Assembly (NCBI RefSeq): GCF_016786215.1
Contig: NZ_JADOBG010000021.1
Span: 1-64,000 of the forward strand
Source: Legionella bononiensis
Lineage (GTDB): Bacteria > Pseudomonadota > Gammaproteobacteria > Legionellales > Legionellaceae
Reading direction: 5' to 3'
Length of the DNA: 64,000 nt
Part shown: piece after piece, positions 18,643-27,409 of the stretch
Numbering within the stretch: the first letter of the stretch is position 1
How the letters are laid out: each line of letters opens with the position of its first letter
Notes under the pieces: model-generated
Database searches by the model: none
What the model saw: only the letters and a program-made list of their open reading frames with translations
Told to the model about the DNA's origin: nothing
Made by a program: the position numbers and the translations under genes

Positions 18643-19383
18643 ATGGAACAAATGATAGCTGTTGTTACCGGAGGAACCGGGGGAATAGGGTCTGCTATAA
18701 GTCAACGTTTATCGACGGATTTCAAGGTTGTTGCTTGTTATTTTAAGGATGGACGCCACGAAGAAGCAAAACAATGGCAAGCAGAACAAAAGCAACTGGG
18801 TTATGATATTGATATAGTTTATGGCGATATTGCCCAGTACAGTGATTGTGAAAAAATAACTACGCTGATTATGGAGCGATACGGGCGTATCGATGTGCTG
18901 GTTAACAATGCGGGCATTACTCAAGACTGCAGCCTGCGAAAAATGACTCCGCAACAATGGCAACATGTGTTGGATGCCAATCTGACCAGTGTATTTAACA
19001 TGACTCGTAATGTCATTCCTGTAATGTTGGAAAAAGGGTATGGCCGAATAATCAGTATCTCCTCTATTAATGGGCGCAAAGGGCAATTTGGACAATGCAA
19101 TTATGCTTCAACCAAGGCAGCGTTGTTTGGATTTACCAAGAGTCTTGCATTAGAAGTAGCAAGTAAAGGGATTACTGTGAATACGGTTTCTCCTGGATAT
19201 ATAGAAACTCCAATGCTGGCCGCTGTTAAAGAAGAAGTGCTCAATTCCATCATAGCCAATATTCCGGTTGGTCGATTAGGATATCCTCGGGAAGTGGCGG
19301 ATGCAGTAGCATTTTTGTCTTCTCCTGACAGTGGATTCATTACAGGTGCTAATCTTGATGTAAATGGTGGCCAATACATGTAA
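18643..19383 (+). CDS. phaB: Acetoacetyl-CoA reductase, copy 1
   Basis: 246 aa SDR that reduces acetoacetyl-CoA to (R)-3-hydroxybutyryl-CoA with NADPH for polyhydroxybutyrate synthesis. Cofactor loop TGGTGGIG at 9-16, NNAGITQDCSLRKM, SSINGRKGQFGQCNYASTK with the active-site Ser, Tyr and Lys, and the C-terminal GANLDVNGGQYM are all PhaB-like. GGGAG precedes the ATG. The next gene is a paralog. Confidence 0.9.
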   Translation: MEQMIAVVTGGTGGIGSAISQRLSTDFKVVACYFKDGRHEEAKQWQAEQKQLGYDIDIVYGDIAQYSDCEKITTLIMERYGRIDVLVNNAGITQDCSLRKMTPQQWQHVLDANLTSVFNMTRNVIPVMLEKGYGRIISISSINGRKGQFGQCNYASTKAALFGFTKSLALEVASKGITVNTVSPGYIETPMLAAVKEEVLNSIIANIPVGRLGYPREVADAVAFLSSPDSGFITGANLDVNGGQYM

Positions 19384-19476
19384 GTAGATTCAGGCAAGTA
19401 ACAATAAAAAACGGTCTACTTTGCCAGAATTATTTGAAACATTTGAGCCTATTGTTATAAATAAAAAGAGAATTTC

Positions 19477-20223
19477 ATGCAGAATAATAATGTTGTATTG
19501 ATTACAGGTGGAACAGGAGATATAGGTACTGCGGTCGCAAAACAATTGGATGCGAGTTATAAGCATGTCATTGCGCTTGATCTGATTTCGGACGAAAAAG
19601 GAAAGGCCTGGAAACAGGATCTGCTGGATCAAGGATATAAAAATATATCATTTCGCCATATGGATGTTACCGATTTTGATCAATGTCAGGAAGTGATTAG
19701 TGTCCTCATCAAAGAGTTGGGACCTATTGACGCATTGATTAATAACGCGGGTATTACTCGTGACGCCGTGTTTACTAAAATGACCAAACAACAATGGGAT
19801 GAAGTGTTACGCGTTAATCTTGATGGAATGTTTAATGTGACACGACAAGTTGTTGAAAGCATGAAAGAGCAGGCTTCAGGCCGGATCGTCAATGTGTCTT
19901 CAGTGAATGCCCAAAAAGGACAATTTTCCCAGGCAAATTATGCTGCATCAAAAGCTGGAGTCTATGGTTTTACTAAAAGTCTGGCGCAAGAGTTAATGAG
20001 TAAAAACATTACTGTAAACAGTATTTCTCCTGGATATGTCAATACTCGATTAATGCAAGGGATCAGACCCGACATTTTGGCGAGTATCATTGAGTTAATA
20101 CCGGCAAAAAGATTGGCTGATCCACAGGAAATCGCCTGGGCAATCGAGTTTTTGATCAGTGAAAAGAGTCGTTATATTACAGGCGCAAATCTCAGCGTTA
20201 ACGGTGGATTACATATGTATTAA
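19477..20223 (+). CDS. phaB: Acetoacetyl-CoA reductase, copy 2
   Basis: 248 aa paralog of the preceding protein, with TGGTGDIG cofactor loop, NNAGITRDAVFTKM, SSVNAQKGQFSQANYAASK and GANLSVNGGLHMY. The two copies share order and motifs but are clearly diverged, so the duplication is old. Ninety-three bases separate them, and phaR follows after 31 bases. Confidence 0.9.
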   Translation: MQNNNVVLITGGTGDIGTAVAKQLDASYKHVIALDLISDEKGKAWKQDLLDQGYKNISFRHMDVTDFDQCQEVISVLIKELGPIDALINNAGITRDAVFTKMTKQQWDEVLRVNLDGMFNVTRQVVESMKEQASGRIVNVSSVNAQKGQFSQANYAASKAGVYGFTKSLAQELMSKNITVNSISPGYVNTRLMQGIRPDILASIIELIPAKRLADPQEIAWAIEFLISEKSRYITGANLSVNGGLHMY

Positions 20224-20254
20224 ACTATAACGCATTTAACTTTTGAGATTACCT

Positions 20255-20653
20255 ATGACCCGTTTAATTAAAAAATATAAAAATCGTAGGCTTTATGATA
20301 CTGAAACCAGTCAATACATCACACTTGAACAGTTACAACGTTATGTAGTAGATGGCGTTGCATTCAGAATTGAAGATTCAGAAACTGGGAAAGATCTGAC
20401 TAATTCAGTATTGCTGCAGATTATTGTCGATATGGAAGCGGGTCCTACTCAATTTTTATCCCCTGAAATTTTGCGCCAGATTATTTCTTTGGCAAACCAT
20501 CCCATGCATGTTTCATTAAAAGGAATGATGGAACAAATGTTTCAGGCTATGGATAAACCCTTACAAAATAATCCGTATCAACAGGCAACAGAAACCTGGA
20601 ATAACCAGATGCAGCAAATGATGCAGCAATGGCAGAAACTATTTAAAGGGTAA
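20255..20653 (+). CDS. phaR: Polyhydroxyalkanoate synthesis repressor PhaR
   Basis: 132 aa. The N-terminal DNA-binding domain begins RLIKKYKNRRLYDTETSQYI, the PhaR/PHB_acc_N signature. The C-terminal tail is Gln/Met rich (WNNQMQQMMQQWQKLF). PhaR binds PHB granules and DNA and represses phasin and synthesis genes until polymer appears. The start at MTRLIKKYK is chosen over a TTG four codons upstream because the family begins here. The adjacent phasin gene, with its own promoter, is the expected target. Confidence 0.92.
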   Translation: MTRLIKKYKNRRLYDTETSQYITLEQLQRYVVDGVAFRIEDSETGKDLTNSVLLQIIVDMEAGPTQFLSPEILRQIISLANHPMHVSLKGMMEQMFQAMDKPLQNNPYQQATETWNNQMQQMMQQWQKLFKG

Positions 20654-20690
20654 AATTATGGTGCAGTGCAAAATTATTTTGTGAGATACA

Positions 20691-20720
20691 TTGACATTTC
20701 TTATATATAGGGTCTATTAT
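20691..20720 (+). promoter_or_regulatory. Promoter of the phasin gene
   Basis: TTGACA, an 18-base spacer, then TATTAT, 34 bases before the phasin ATG. As the only space between phaR and the phasin gene it is also the likely PhaR operator, though no binding site is known to me here. Confidence 0.6.
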
Positions 20721-20753
20721 TAAATTGTGCAATGCAGCATATTGGAGAAAATC

Positions 20754-21044
20754 ATGAACCAGGCAAATTTTGAAAAATGGAGTGAAATGGCTAAAAAATT
20801 ACAAGAGCCTTTTCAAGCTATAGCGGAATTGAATGTTAAAACCTTACAAGGCTTAAGTTATCTGAAACCTGATGAACTTGCTCATGTTAAAAAACCTGAA
20901 GAAGTTCTTGAAAAGCAAATTAATCTGGCTGTTGAGAATGGTCATAAAGCTTTAGATTATATGCAACAGTCTTTTCAGATTATTGAAAAAGCAATGTTAG
21001 GATTAGTTAAAGAAGCTAAAAAAACAGCTACTGAAATTAAATAA
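20754..21044 (+). CDS. Phasin family protein
   Basis: 96 aa, all amphipathic helix (NFEKWSEMAKKLQEPFQAIA, then LAVENGHKALDYMQQSFQII), as in phasins that coat polyhydroxybutyrate granules. The start at MNQANFEKW follows TGGAGA at normal spacing; upstream in-frame codons overlap the promoter. Confidence 0.85.
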   Translation: MNQANFEKWSEMAKKLQEPFQAIAELNVKTLQGLSYLKPDELAHVKKPEEVLEKQINLAVENGHKALDYMQQSFQIIEKAMLGLVKEAKKTATEIK

Positions 21045-21071
21045 TATTCGAAGATTCAATGAAAACATCCT

Positions 21072-21101
21072 AAAGGTTTATTGAGAATTCAATAAGCCTT
21101 T
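21072..21101. terminator. Terminator between the phasin gene and the convergent membrane-protein gene
   Basis: AAAGGTTTATTGA ... TCAATAAGCCTTT forms a 13-bp stem with one mismatch, followed by ATTATTTTT. It overlaps the stop codon of the gene on the other strand. Confidence 0.75.
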
Positions 21102-21722
21102 ATTATTTTTAACTCTATTGGTCCAATAAATGATTATTGGAGTAAAGAGAACCGTCGGGCCTAGCCAGAGGTAAATAGAGTGTTCAATAGTAATATTGGT
21201 GACCAGGAATGCAGTAAATACAGCAATAGTACCTCCTAACATTGCTCCTAAATGCCGGGTAATTCGAAGTTTATATTGAACCTGACCTTTATAATAAATT
21301 AATGCATCACCAAAACTAAAATTTCCTCCCAAAAAACCAAAAATTAATAGAACCGTGGATTGAACCCTATCGGTATTAAAATACCACAATCCCATGATGA
21401 TCATCATAATGGAGGCTGAGATCATAGCCGAACAAATGATCCAGTCTGATATTGGTATAACTGGCTCACGTCGTCTTGCATAACGAAAACCGCTATAAGC
21501 CAGGTAATAGCTAAAAATGGCAATCAAAAAAAGAAACATATTGGATTTGATGAGGGCCATTGGTAACGCCGTAATAAAAATTCCTGTCATTCCATAAAAA
21601 AAATAACGACCATATTTTTTGTGGGTTTTACTTCCTTTGGGAGTGGCAATGGCTGCTACAGAGCAGGCTAGGGAAATACTGCCGCATAGAATATGAATCC
21701 CCAATAAAAAGTAAAATATCAT
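21078..21722 (-). CDS. Predicted integral membrane protein (DUF2306-like)
   Basis: 214 aa with about six to seven hydrophobic helices, starting FYFLLGIHILCGSISLACSV, with an SKTHKKYGRYFF loop after the first pair. The HILCG...KTHKKYGR pattern and the late histidine in LRITRHLGAM resemble small DUF2306-type membrane proteins with conserved His. Function unknown. The 330 bases between its start and the next gene hold a few short frames but no convincing gene. Confidence 0.7.
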   Translation of the reverse strand: MIFYFLLGIHILCGSISLACSVAAIATPKGSKTHKKYGRYFFYGMTGIFITALPMALIKSNMFLFLIAIFSYYLAYSGFRYARRREPVIPISDWIICSAMISASIMMIIMGLWYFNTDRVQSTVLLIFGFLGGNFSFGDALIYYKGQVQYKLRITRHLGAMLGGTIAVFTAFLVTNITIEHSIYLWLGPTVLFTPIIIYWTNRVKNNKGLLNSQ

Positions 21723-22052
21723 TCAACAATTCTTAATAGTAAACGGGAGGTAAATTTCATTATCCTATGAGATGTTTTATAAAAGCAATCTGCTTACCAA
21801 AGGTCGGGAAGTTAAAGTAGTTAATAAAATCCATTTTATTGTGTAATTGGGGTCGCATCTTGCCTTTTGATCGTTTAGACATTTTAGTATGGATGATTGG
21901 CAAAATGCTCTTGTCCCTAATGAATGAGTTAGGTGCATTTATGGCGTTTTGCGACCGAGCCTTTGGCAATCTTGCCAGATTTAATACCTGAATAAACGAT
22001 ACTGGGAGCAAGATGAAACAGGAACTCAACATTAATAGATTATGTTCAGAAC

Positions 22053-22484
22053 CTAGCTTGTTTTTGGTATCAAGCCTACGGATAGAATACCAGAAATGAC
22101 GGAATGTTCATCATTATCTGATGTATCCCCACTTGCTCCCGCAGCCCCTATAATTTCATTATCAATATTGAGGATGAGTACACCGCCTGGAGCAGCAATA
22201 AGTCGTCCTTTTGAAGCAATCATTGCTCCCTCCATTAAGTCAGGAATTTCATGTGCCTTGAGTGCCAAACCTCGCGAACCTATGCCCATACCCAGAGCAC
22301 CATAGGCTTTAGCAAAGGCTATATCAAACCGCAAAATACCTGCTTTATCTTGACGTTGGAATGCTACAAGATGTCCACCTGAGTCAAGAATTGCAATTGA
22401 CATCGGTTGCAGCGATAAGTTCATACTTTCAATAAACGCCGCCTCAATAATGGCATTTGCTTTTTCCAGAGTTAATCTATTCAT
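22053..22484 (-). CDS. GlcG/HbpS family heme-binding-like protein
   Basis: 143 aa, full length for the GlcG/HbpS (DUF336) family: LTLEKANAIIEAAFIESM, SIAILDSGGHLVAFQRQDKA, the GALGMGIGSRG region, and the Gly-rich APGGVLILNIDNEIIGAAGASG near the end. Members bind heme, cobalamin or small metabolites; the ligand here is unknown. No signal peptide, so cytosolic. Confidence 0.88.
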   Translation of the reverse strand: MNRLTLEKANAIIEAAFIESMNLSLQPMSIAILDSGGHLVAFQRQDKAGILRFDIAFAKAYGALGMGIGSRGLALKAHEIPDLMEGAMIASKGRLIAAPGGVLILNIDNEIIGAAGASGDTSDNDEHSVISGILSVGLIPKTS

Positions 22485-22700
22485 TATTTATCCATTTAGA
22501 TTGAAGGAACTTGTTGTTTGGCCTTATGAAAACTTCATTAATTTGATCACATAGTGATTCTCTTATTGTATCTATTTATATATCAAAAACTCTGATATTG
22601 CATGTCGAATATGGTTCACTAATCCGATTAACACGCTTATTGTTACTATTCCATTTACAAAATGGAGTGGATCATTCAATGATCAGTTTTAAGCCGGCGT

Positions 22701-22923
22701 AGCCTGGGAGTAGGCCTCACAGGCCGTATCCCAGGTTTTCATTAACCCTGTTAAACAATGATACGCACCCTCAGCTAAAGAATGGCCGTATTCCGGTTTC
22801 CATCGTTATGTTCCGATTGGAGTATTGCAAGAAAATTGGGGATATGATGGTGTTGAAGGCGAGTTTGGAGATAGAATGTAAACTTGGGATACGGCCTGTG
22901 GGGCCTACTCCCGGACCAGGCTT
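22701..22923. mobile_element. MITE-like element, copy 1
   Basis: Left end agcctgggagtaggcctcac and onward; right end the inverted form, degraded at its last bases (actcccggaccaggct). The interior matches copy 2 (26261-26490) closely over about 150 bases. No transposase. It occupies most of the 519-base gap between the GlcG-like and S4 genes; nothing else is visible there. Confidence 0.75.
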
Positions 22924-23003
22924 GCTGAAATTGAAACCCTTTATCTTGCTTCCTTAAATAGTAAAGATTGCGATAACTCATAATTACTGGAGTAAAAAAT
23001 AAT

Positions 23004-23222
23004 ATGAACGATGTTTTCATTAATAAAGATCACGTTGAACTCTTTAAAATTCTTAAATTTGAAGGTATCGCCTCAAGTGGAGCAGAAGCTAAGGAAATGA
23101 TAGCTGCGGGCACTGTATTGGTAAACGGCGTAATAGAAAAACAGAAAAGAAAAAAGATGGTTGCAGGAGATACGATTGAATTGAAAGGTGAGATCTTTCG
23201 GCTCAAGTTGAGTGCCAATTAA
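23004..23222 (+). CDS. S4-domain RNA-binding protein (YbcJ-like)
   Basis: 72 aa, one S4 domain: HVELFKILKFEGIASSGAEA, then GTVLVNGVIEKQKRKKM and AGDTIEL. This matches YbcJ-type proteins of about 70 aa that are thought to bind RNA. ACTGGAG lies upstream of the ATG. It stands alone, 81 bases after MITE-like copy 1. Confidence 0.88.
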   Translation: MNDVFINKDHVELFKILKFEGIASSGAEAKEMIAAGTVLVNGVIEKQKRKKMVAGDTIELKGEIFRLKLSAN

Positions 23223-23464
23223 CATTTTTATACACTCAGGCTCCAGTTATACGGGTGAAAATCAAAAAGAATTACAGCGTTCTAAAGATATTTTCATATT
23301 GTGAGATTAGTAGGGTATTTTGCTGCAGAACATTAAATCTGATTAATAGATAATCAAAATTATAGGTGTTATTGCTCACAAATCGACCAAAAATCTCTGG
23401 AATATAAACATATAGATGACCACCAGCATTTTAATGTATAAAGCTTGTCGGGTTCTATTATTAT

Positions 23465-23493
23465 TTGACCCATGTGTGTTATTGTTGTACAAT
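23465..23493 (+). promoter_or_regulatory. Promoter upstream of the 23523 gene
   Basis: TTGACC, 17-base spacer, TACAAT. The predicted transcription start (near 23500) lies after the farther upstream in-frame ATG at 23472, so that ATG would not be in this transcript. The rest of the 300-base gap after the S4 gene shows no feature. Confidence 0.55.
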
Positions 23494-23522
23494 TCATTTT
23501 GTTTCACATCTTAAGAGTCCTG

Positions 23523-24065
23523 ATGCCTTTATATTCTGATCAAACCTTTTTTAAAAATGAACAAAAATCGAAACCATTGAATTTTAATCAAGCCACATTC
23601 AATGCGATTTATAGTGGTGATACCACTAAAGAATTATCAATAACTGATAATGTAATCAGTTGGTTTATTGATTTGCCTCGCAGTATCGATAAGTCTATGA
23701 ACATTCTTAAAAATATCATAAGGTTTAAAGATTATATTGATGAAAAGACCCAGCACTCAGCCCAAGACCTATTAATAATAGGAGATGACTATAAACTCAT
23801 GTTAATTTGTTATGGCTATACTGATTGTAATCATTCAATGGTTATTGATGGAGATATTGACTCTTATGCTTCTCTTCTGGAGCCATTGCTTCAAGGTGCA
23901 ATTGATGAAAAAAAATCGCTACGACTAATGATTCAATTCAACCAAAAGATATATGCTAAATGGATACAACCTCATTTGGAAACTACTCTGGCTGATGGTG
24001 AAGATTTAATTGAGTTGCTTGATGTATTGTATAGTGGTGGTTATCAGACACAAAAATTAACTTAG
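23523..24065 (+). CDS. Hypothetical protein, 180 aa
   Basis: Soluble protein beginning MPLYSDQTFFKNEQ, with mixed alpha/beta character and acidic stretches (MVIDGDIDSYASLLEPLL, LADGEDLIELLDVLYSGGY). No family recognised, no signal peptide. The start is chosen from the promoter position and a weak AAGAG. A lineage-specific protein or effector is possible without positive evidence. Confidence 0.65.
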   Translation: MPLYSDQTFFKNEQKSKPLNFNQATFNAIYSGDTTKELSITDNVISWFIDLPRSIDKSMNILKNIIRFKDYIDEKTQHSAQDLLIIGDDYKLMLICYGYTDCNHSMVIDGDIDSYASLLEPLLQGAIDEKKSLRLMIQFNQKIYAKWIQPHLETTLADGEDLIELLDVLYSGGYQTQKLT

Positions 24066-24139
24066 AATCTTGTTCACGAATATTTTCAAATCATCTTATA
24101 AAATGCTGAAAGATAATAATTTGAGTAGATCTGAATAAC

Positions 24140-24306
24140 AGCCAGCGTAGGTCGGGCAACAAATTGCTCGACATGGTGCTAATGAAAGTTATATAAGACT
24201 ATTTTAGAGCAAAATGTTAAGAAAAGATTGAGTATAAAGTAAATTTAGGAGAGTGATAACAAGGATCTTTAGTCGAGCAATTTGTTGCCCGACCTACGCT
24301 TGCTCT
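24140..24306. repeat. Inverted-repeat element, family 2 (long form)
   Basis: Ends are perfect inverted copies over 28 bases starting gcgtaggtcgggcaacaaat. The interior of about 105 bases is AT-rich and has no ORF. It fills the gap between two convergent genes. A compact relative lies at 25012-25055. Confidence 0.7.
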
Positions 24307-24320
24307 AAACTAGGGTTTAA

Positions 24321-24800
24321 TTAATAGGATTCAAGAAAATACTTACCATTTTGACTTAAATAATAGATTTTTCTTTGCTTTAAATAGACACTTACGTACA
24401 CAATTCCCGCGCGAGCAACTTCCTTATGAAACTCCACAACCGATAATTTGTTGTGGTCGAATTTATCTAATGCGTTTTTAAGTATGTCTGGGTCTAGAGA
24501 TTCACCAAAGATAAACGAATTTTTATCTATGGATTTATCGATTTCTGCTGCAGGCAAATGGTACAACATAGAATCTTTAGAATAAAACGCAAGTTCATCA
24601 TTGGTTACGTCATAAGTTTGTCTAATGACACCTAATTTCATTAATTTATCTGTAAATTTAACAAAGTCACCAGGAGCTCGATATCTATCTACACAAAGTG
24701 CTTTTATTTGTTGTTGCACTTCATTCCCATGAGCAAAAAGTGTGGTTGAAATGAGTAATAAAATTAAAAAATATCCGTTTCGAATTTTAGTGAGCATCAT
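24321..24800 (-). CDS. Secreted DUF1398 (YbcV-like) protein
   Basis: 159 aa. A Sec signal ([18 protein letters not shown]) precedes a domain that looks like DUF1398/Ybc[21 protein letters not shown], a middle [20 protein letters not shown], and the closing [22 protein letters not shown]1398 proteins are normally cytosolic and without known function, so export is notable. One Cys remains in the mature part. Confidence 0.7.
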   Translation of the reverse strand: MMLTKIRNGYFLILLLISTTLFAHGNEVQQQIKALCVDRYRAPGDFVKFTDKLMKLGVIRQTYDVTNDELAFYSKDSMLYHLPAAEIDKSIDKNSFIFGESLDPDILKNALDKFDHNKLSVVEFHKEVARAGIVYVSVYLKQRKIYYLSQNGKYFLESY

Positions 24801-25011
24801 GTGTTTTTTATTTGGGTAAATAAATGGTAAGTGATGGTATCACAATCTTAATATAGGATTTAAGCAGAAAATATGTGCTGGCCTTTATTTTGAGTATAAC
24901 TCATTCAAAATTCTAGATCCTATTATTTGGCATAAATAGCAATTCCGCATAATGATGAGTTTGCGGACGCATAGAACTGACCTTCAAAATATGTAATTCA
25001 TCGCAAAAACT

Positions 25012-25055
25012 AGCAAGCGTAGGTCGGGCAACAAATTGCCCGACCTAAGCTTGCT
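25012..25055. repeat. Inverted-repeat element, family 2 (compact form) and likely terminator
   Basis: agcaagcgtaggtcgggcaa, a CAAA loop, then the complementary ttgcccgacctaagcttgct: an almost perfect 20-bp hairpin. Read on the minus strand it is followed by gtttttg, so it probably terminates the FlgE-like gene that ends at 25091. Confidence 0.7.
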
Positions 25056-25090
25056 AAAAACCAATGTTCGTGCAAAAAAATTAATTTAAA

Positions 25091-26041
25091 TTAATTTATA
25101 AGACAGGCCTCTTCTTCAAGAGCTCCACTTAATACAGAATACTCTCCATTTACCCAATGAATCATTGCGTTGCCAGATTGTTTAGTGGGTCTATATAAAT
25201 GGCTAGTGACATGCTCTAAATATCCTGGATTAGTAAACATGGCCACAGCGATGCGATTCCTTAATAATTTATATTGTCCATTAGTGTACATTAAAGAAAT
25301 TTCGCCATCCCTTGTAACATTCGCACCTACTAGCACGCCCATGGGATAACCATCGATCTGAGTATATTGAGTAGAATATGGGCTTGCAAATTGTGTACTT
25401 GTTTTAAAATCAATTTTCAATTCGTGCATACCGTACTCAGCTGGCCATTGAATATGACCTAAACCTTCTTGTTTGCTGAGCGTTCCTGATGGATTGAAAA
25501 CCAGTGTCCCTTTATCCCGCTCTACTTCATCAACAAATACTCGAGCCTGCCAAGTACCCATAACCATTTTTGTTGATTTAATGTTTACGAGATGTCTGTT
25601 TGATAGAGAATCATAGATGGTCATGAAGCTTTCATACTCACTACCGTCAATTGCCGAAGCAGGAAAATTGATGCTAATGTTAATTTTGCTGGTTGCCTTA
25701 GGCGCTAAATTTTTTATAGGAATCTTGATTTTACTCAGATGGTTAGCATCGGATTTTTTGGTTACCGCGAGTAGATAGTCGCCTTCATCACTACGGATAT
25801 AGTAGTCTTTGTCCAAATACATTCGTCCTAAACGAGTGAACAATAATTCACTGTCCTTTTTGCCACGAGATACAACAAAATAGCCTTTATTCGTCAAAGC
25901 AAGATCAAATGGGTTATCCGTAACTGAAATAGGGCATTGATTAATAGTTAACGGCTCTTTAGTTAATTTAAATATATTATCGGCATACAATTGGGGTGAA
26001 ACAACCAGGGCTGCTGCCACTAGCATCGATTTAATGTGCAT
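25091..26041 (-). CDS. Secreted FlgE-like protein
   Basis: 316 aa with a Sec signal (MHIKSMLVAAALVVSPQLYA, cleavage before DN). The mature protein follows the central part of the flagellar hook protein: NPFDLALTNKGYFVVSRG with LFTRLGRMYLDKD (hook core), MTIYDSLSNRHLVNI ... GTWQARVFVDE ... LVFNPSGTL (FlaE domain), and DGYPMGVLVGANVTRDGEIS ... AVAMFTNPGYLEHV ... SGNAMIHW. The N- and C-terminal helices needed for hook assembly are absent, and hook proteins do not carry Sec signals. It therefore seems to be a hook-fold protein moved to the periplasm or surface. No flagellar genes are near. Confidence 0.8.
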   Translation of the reverse strand: MHIKSMLVAAALVVSPQLYADNIFKLTKEPLTINQCPISVTDNPFDLALTNKGYFVVSRGKKDSELLFTRLGRMYLDKDYYIRSDEGDYLLAVTKKSDANHLSKIKIPIKNLAPKATSKINISINFPASAIDGSEYESFMTIYDSLSNRHLVNIKSTKMVMGTWQARVFVDEVERDKGTLVFNPSGTLSKQEGLGHIQWPAEYGMHELKIDFKTSTQFASPYSTQYTQIDGYPMGVLVGANVTRDGEISLMYTNGQYKLLRNRIAVAMFTNPGYLEHVTSHLYRPTKQSGNAMIHWVNGEYSVLSGALEEEACLIN

Positions 26042-26260
26042 GTAAATTCCTTTTAAATGAATACACTAATTTAAAGAAAAACCCTTTTCTTTATCGCAAA
26101 ACCTTAACATTTCTATTATCTTGACTCAACCTGATTGTTCTGTGGCAAAAAATTAAACTTACACAGCTCATATTGTTCCTGGCCCCCTAACGCAAAAATT
26201 TAAAAATCTCTCTATATCATAGAAAAATCCAGTAATCCAACTTGAAAACATTAGTCGACT

Positions 26261-26490
26261 TAGCCTGGGAGTAGGCCCCACAGGCCGTATCCCAGGTTTT
26301 CATTAACCCTGTTAAACACTGATATGCACCCTCATCTAAAGAATGTCCGTATTTCGGTTTCCAACGTTATGTTCCGATTGGAGTATTGCAAGAAAATTAG
26401 GGAGATGATGGTGTTGAGGGAGGGTTTGGAGAGAGAATGTATGTGGAATGTAAACCTGGGATACGGCCTTTGGGGCCTACTCCCAGGCTA
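26261..26490. mobile_element. MITE-like element, copy 2 (most intact)
   Basis: 230 bp. The left end (tagcctgggagtaggcccca and onward) and the right end are inverted copies over about 37 bases with one mismatch. The interior is shared with copy 1. There is no ORF of its own. The 476-base gap that holds it shows nothing else apart from an AT-rich stretch (26042-26260). Confidence 0.8.
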
Positions 26491-26517
26491 CGATTGCTAT
26501 CAAATCTACATACATGC

Positions 26518-27099
26518 TTAACCTAATCTTAATTCAAGATTAGTTTTGACTTCAGGCCATTCTGACTTAATTATACTAAAAAGCACAGTATCTCTGATAA
26601 TGCCATTTTGAAGCAGCATATCTTGTCTTAAAGTTCCTTCTTCTTTAGCGCCCAATTTTCTTATGGCTGCCTGAGAGTGTTTATTTCTACTATCTGTTTT
26701 TAACTGCACTCGATTTACATTTAGAGACTCAAAAGCATGTTTTAACATTAAGTATTTGCTTTCTGGATTGATGTTAGTACCCCATGTCTCAGGGATATAC
26801 CAAGTATATCCTATGCTAATTTTGCAATGAGCCATATCAATGTCGTAAAACCGAGTAGTGCCAATTATTTTTTGATCATAGTGTCTGCGAACAACGTAAG
26901 GAAACTGTTGTTCCTGATTTTTTGCCTTTATTGCGGCCTCAAACCAATAATTAAAATTCTCACCAATACCGTTAGTTGGAATAAAATTCCAGATCTCTGG
27001 ATATTGTGCTGCATTGTAGAGCGATTCAAAATGTGAATGATCTATGGGTTCAAGGAGTATACTAGTACCTTGTAGGGTTTGTGGATTTTTAAATAACAT
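26518..27099 (-). CDS. GNAT acetyltransferase, RimJ/RimL type
   Basis: 193 aa. TSILLEPIDHSHFESLYNAA, then RRHYDQKIIGTTRFYDID, ISIGYTWYIPETWGTNINPE and a C-terminal LKTDSRNKHSQAAIRKLGAK fit the Acetyltransf_3 (RimJ/RimL-like) group, which uses acetyl-CoA to acetylate an amine; substrate unknown. Thirteen more residues are possible from an upstream ATG. MITE-like copy 2 lies 28 bases past its stop. Confidence 0.82.
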   Translation of the reverse strand: MLFKNPQTLQGTSILLEPIDHSHFESLYNAAQYPEIWNFIPTNGIGENFNYWFEAAIKAKNQEQQFPYVVRRHYDQKIIGTTRFYDIDMAHCKISIGYTWYIPETWGTNINPESKYLMLKHAFESLNVNRVQLKTDSRNKHSQAAIRKLGAKEEGTLRQDMLLQNGIIRDTVLFSIIKSEWPEVKTNLELRLG

Positions 27100-27263
27100 A
27101 CGTGAGTTTAAAAGGAATGAGTTTGAATAATGTATCATACATTTTATTTCAAAATATTAAATCAGGGGTCCCGGCTTAACTAATAAAATTTCATCCCGTT
27201 TAAGTCTGCGTGCATATCCCGGTGCGTAAAGCCTGAAATGCAGGATTCCATCAGGGCTTTCTA

Positions 27264-27392
27264 ATGAGAGATCTGATTTCAAATGTTCCGTTAAACGATA
27301 TAATTGTTTCTCTCACTGAATCTGAAAGAGAATTAATAAAAGAAAGAACCATTGCAAGATTAGAAGCCGAACGTGCAAGGGTATTGAAATAG
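27264..27392 (+). pseudogene. Possible serine-recombinase remnant (42 aa)
   Basis: The short frame MRDLISNVPLNDIIVSLTES followed by ERELIKERTIARLEAERARV resembles the long linking helix of serine resolvases and invertases (pattern EFERELIRERTxAGLxAARARG). No catalytic domain is readable upstream. It could instead be a small intact gene preceding the next one by 17 bases. Confidence 0.35.
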
Positions 27393-27409
27393 AAATTAAT
27401 GAGGTCACT

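Noticed and set aside
21760..22032. 90-aa minus-strand frame
   Set aside because: No family, poor start context and unusual composition; the plus strand is also open in short pieces. Treated as noncoding.
22775..23020. 81-aa frame inside MITE-like copy 1
   Set aside because: It is repeat sequence and the frame is not kept in copy 2.
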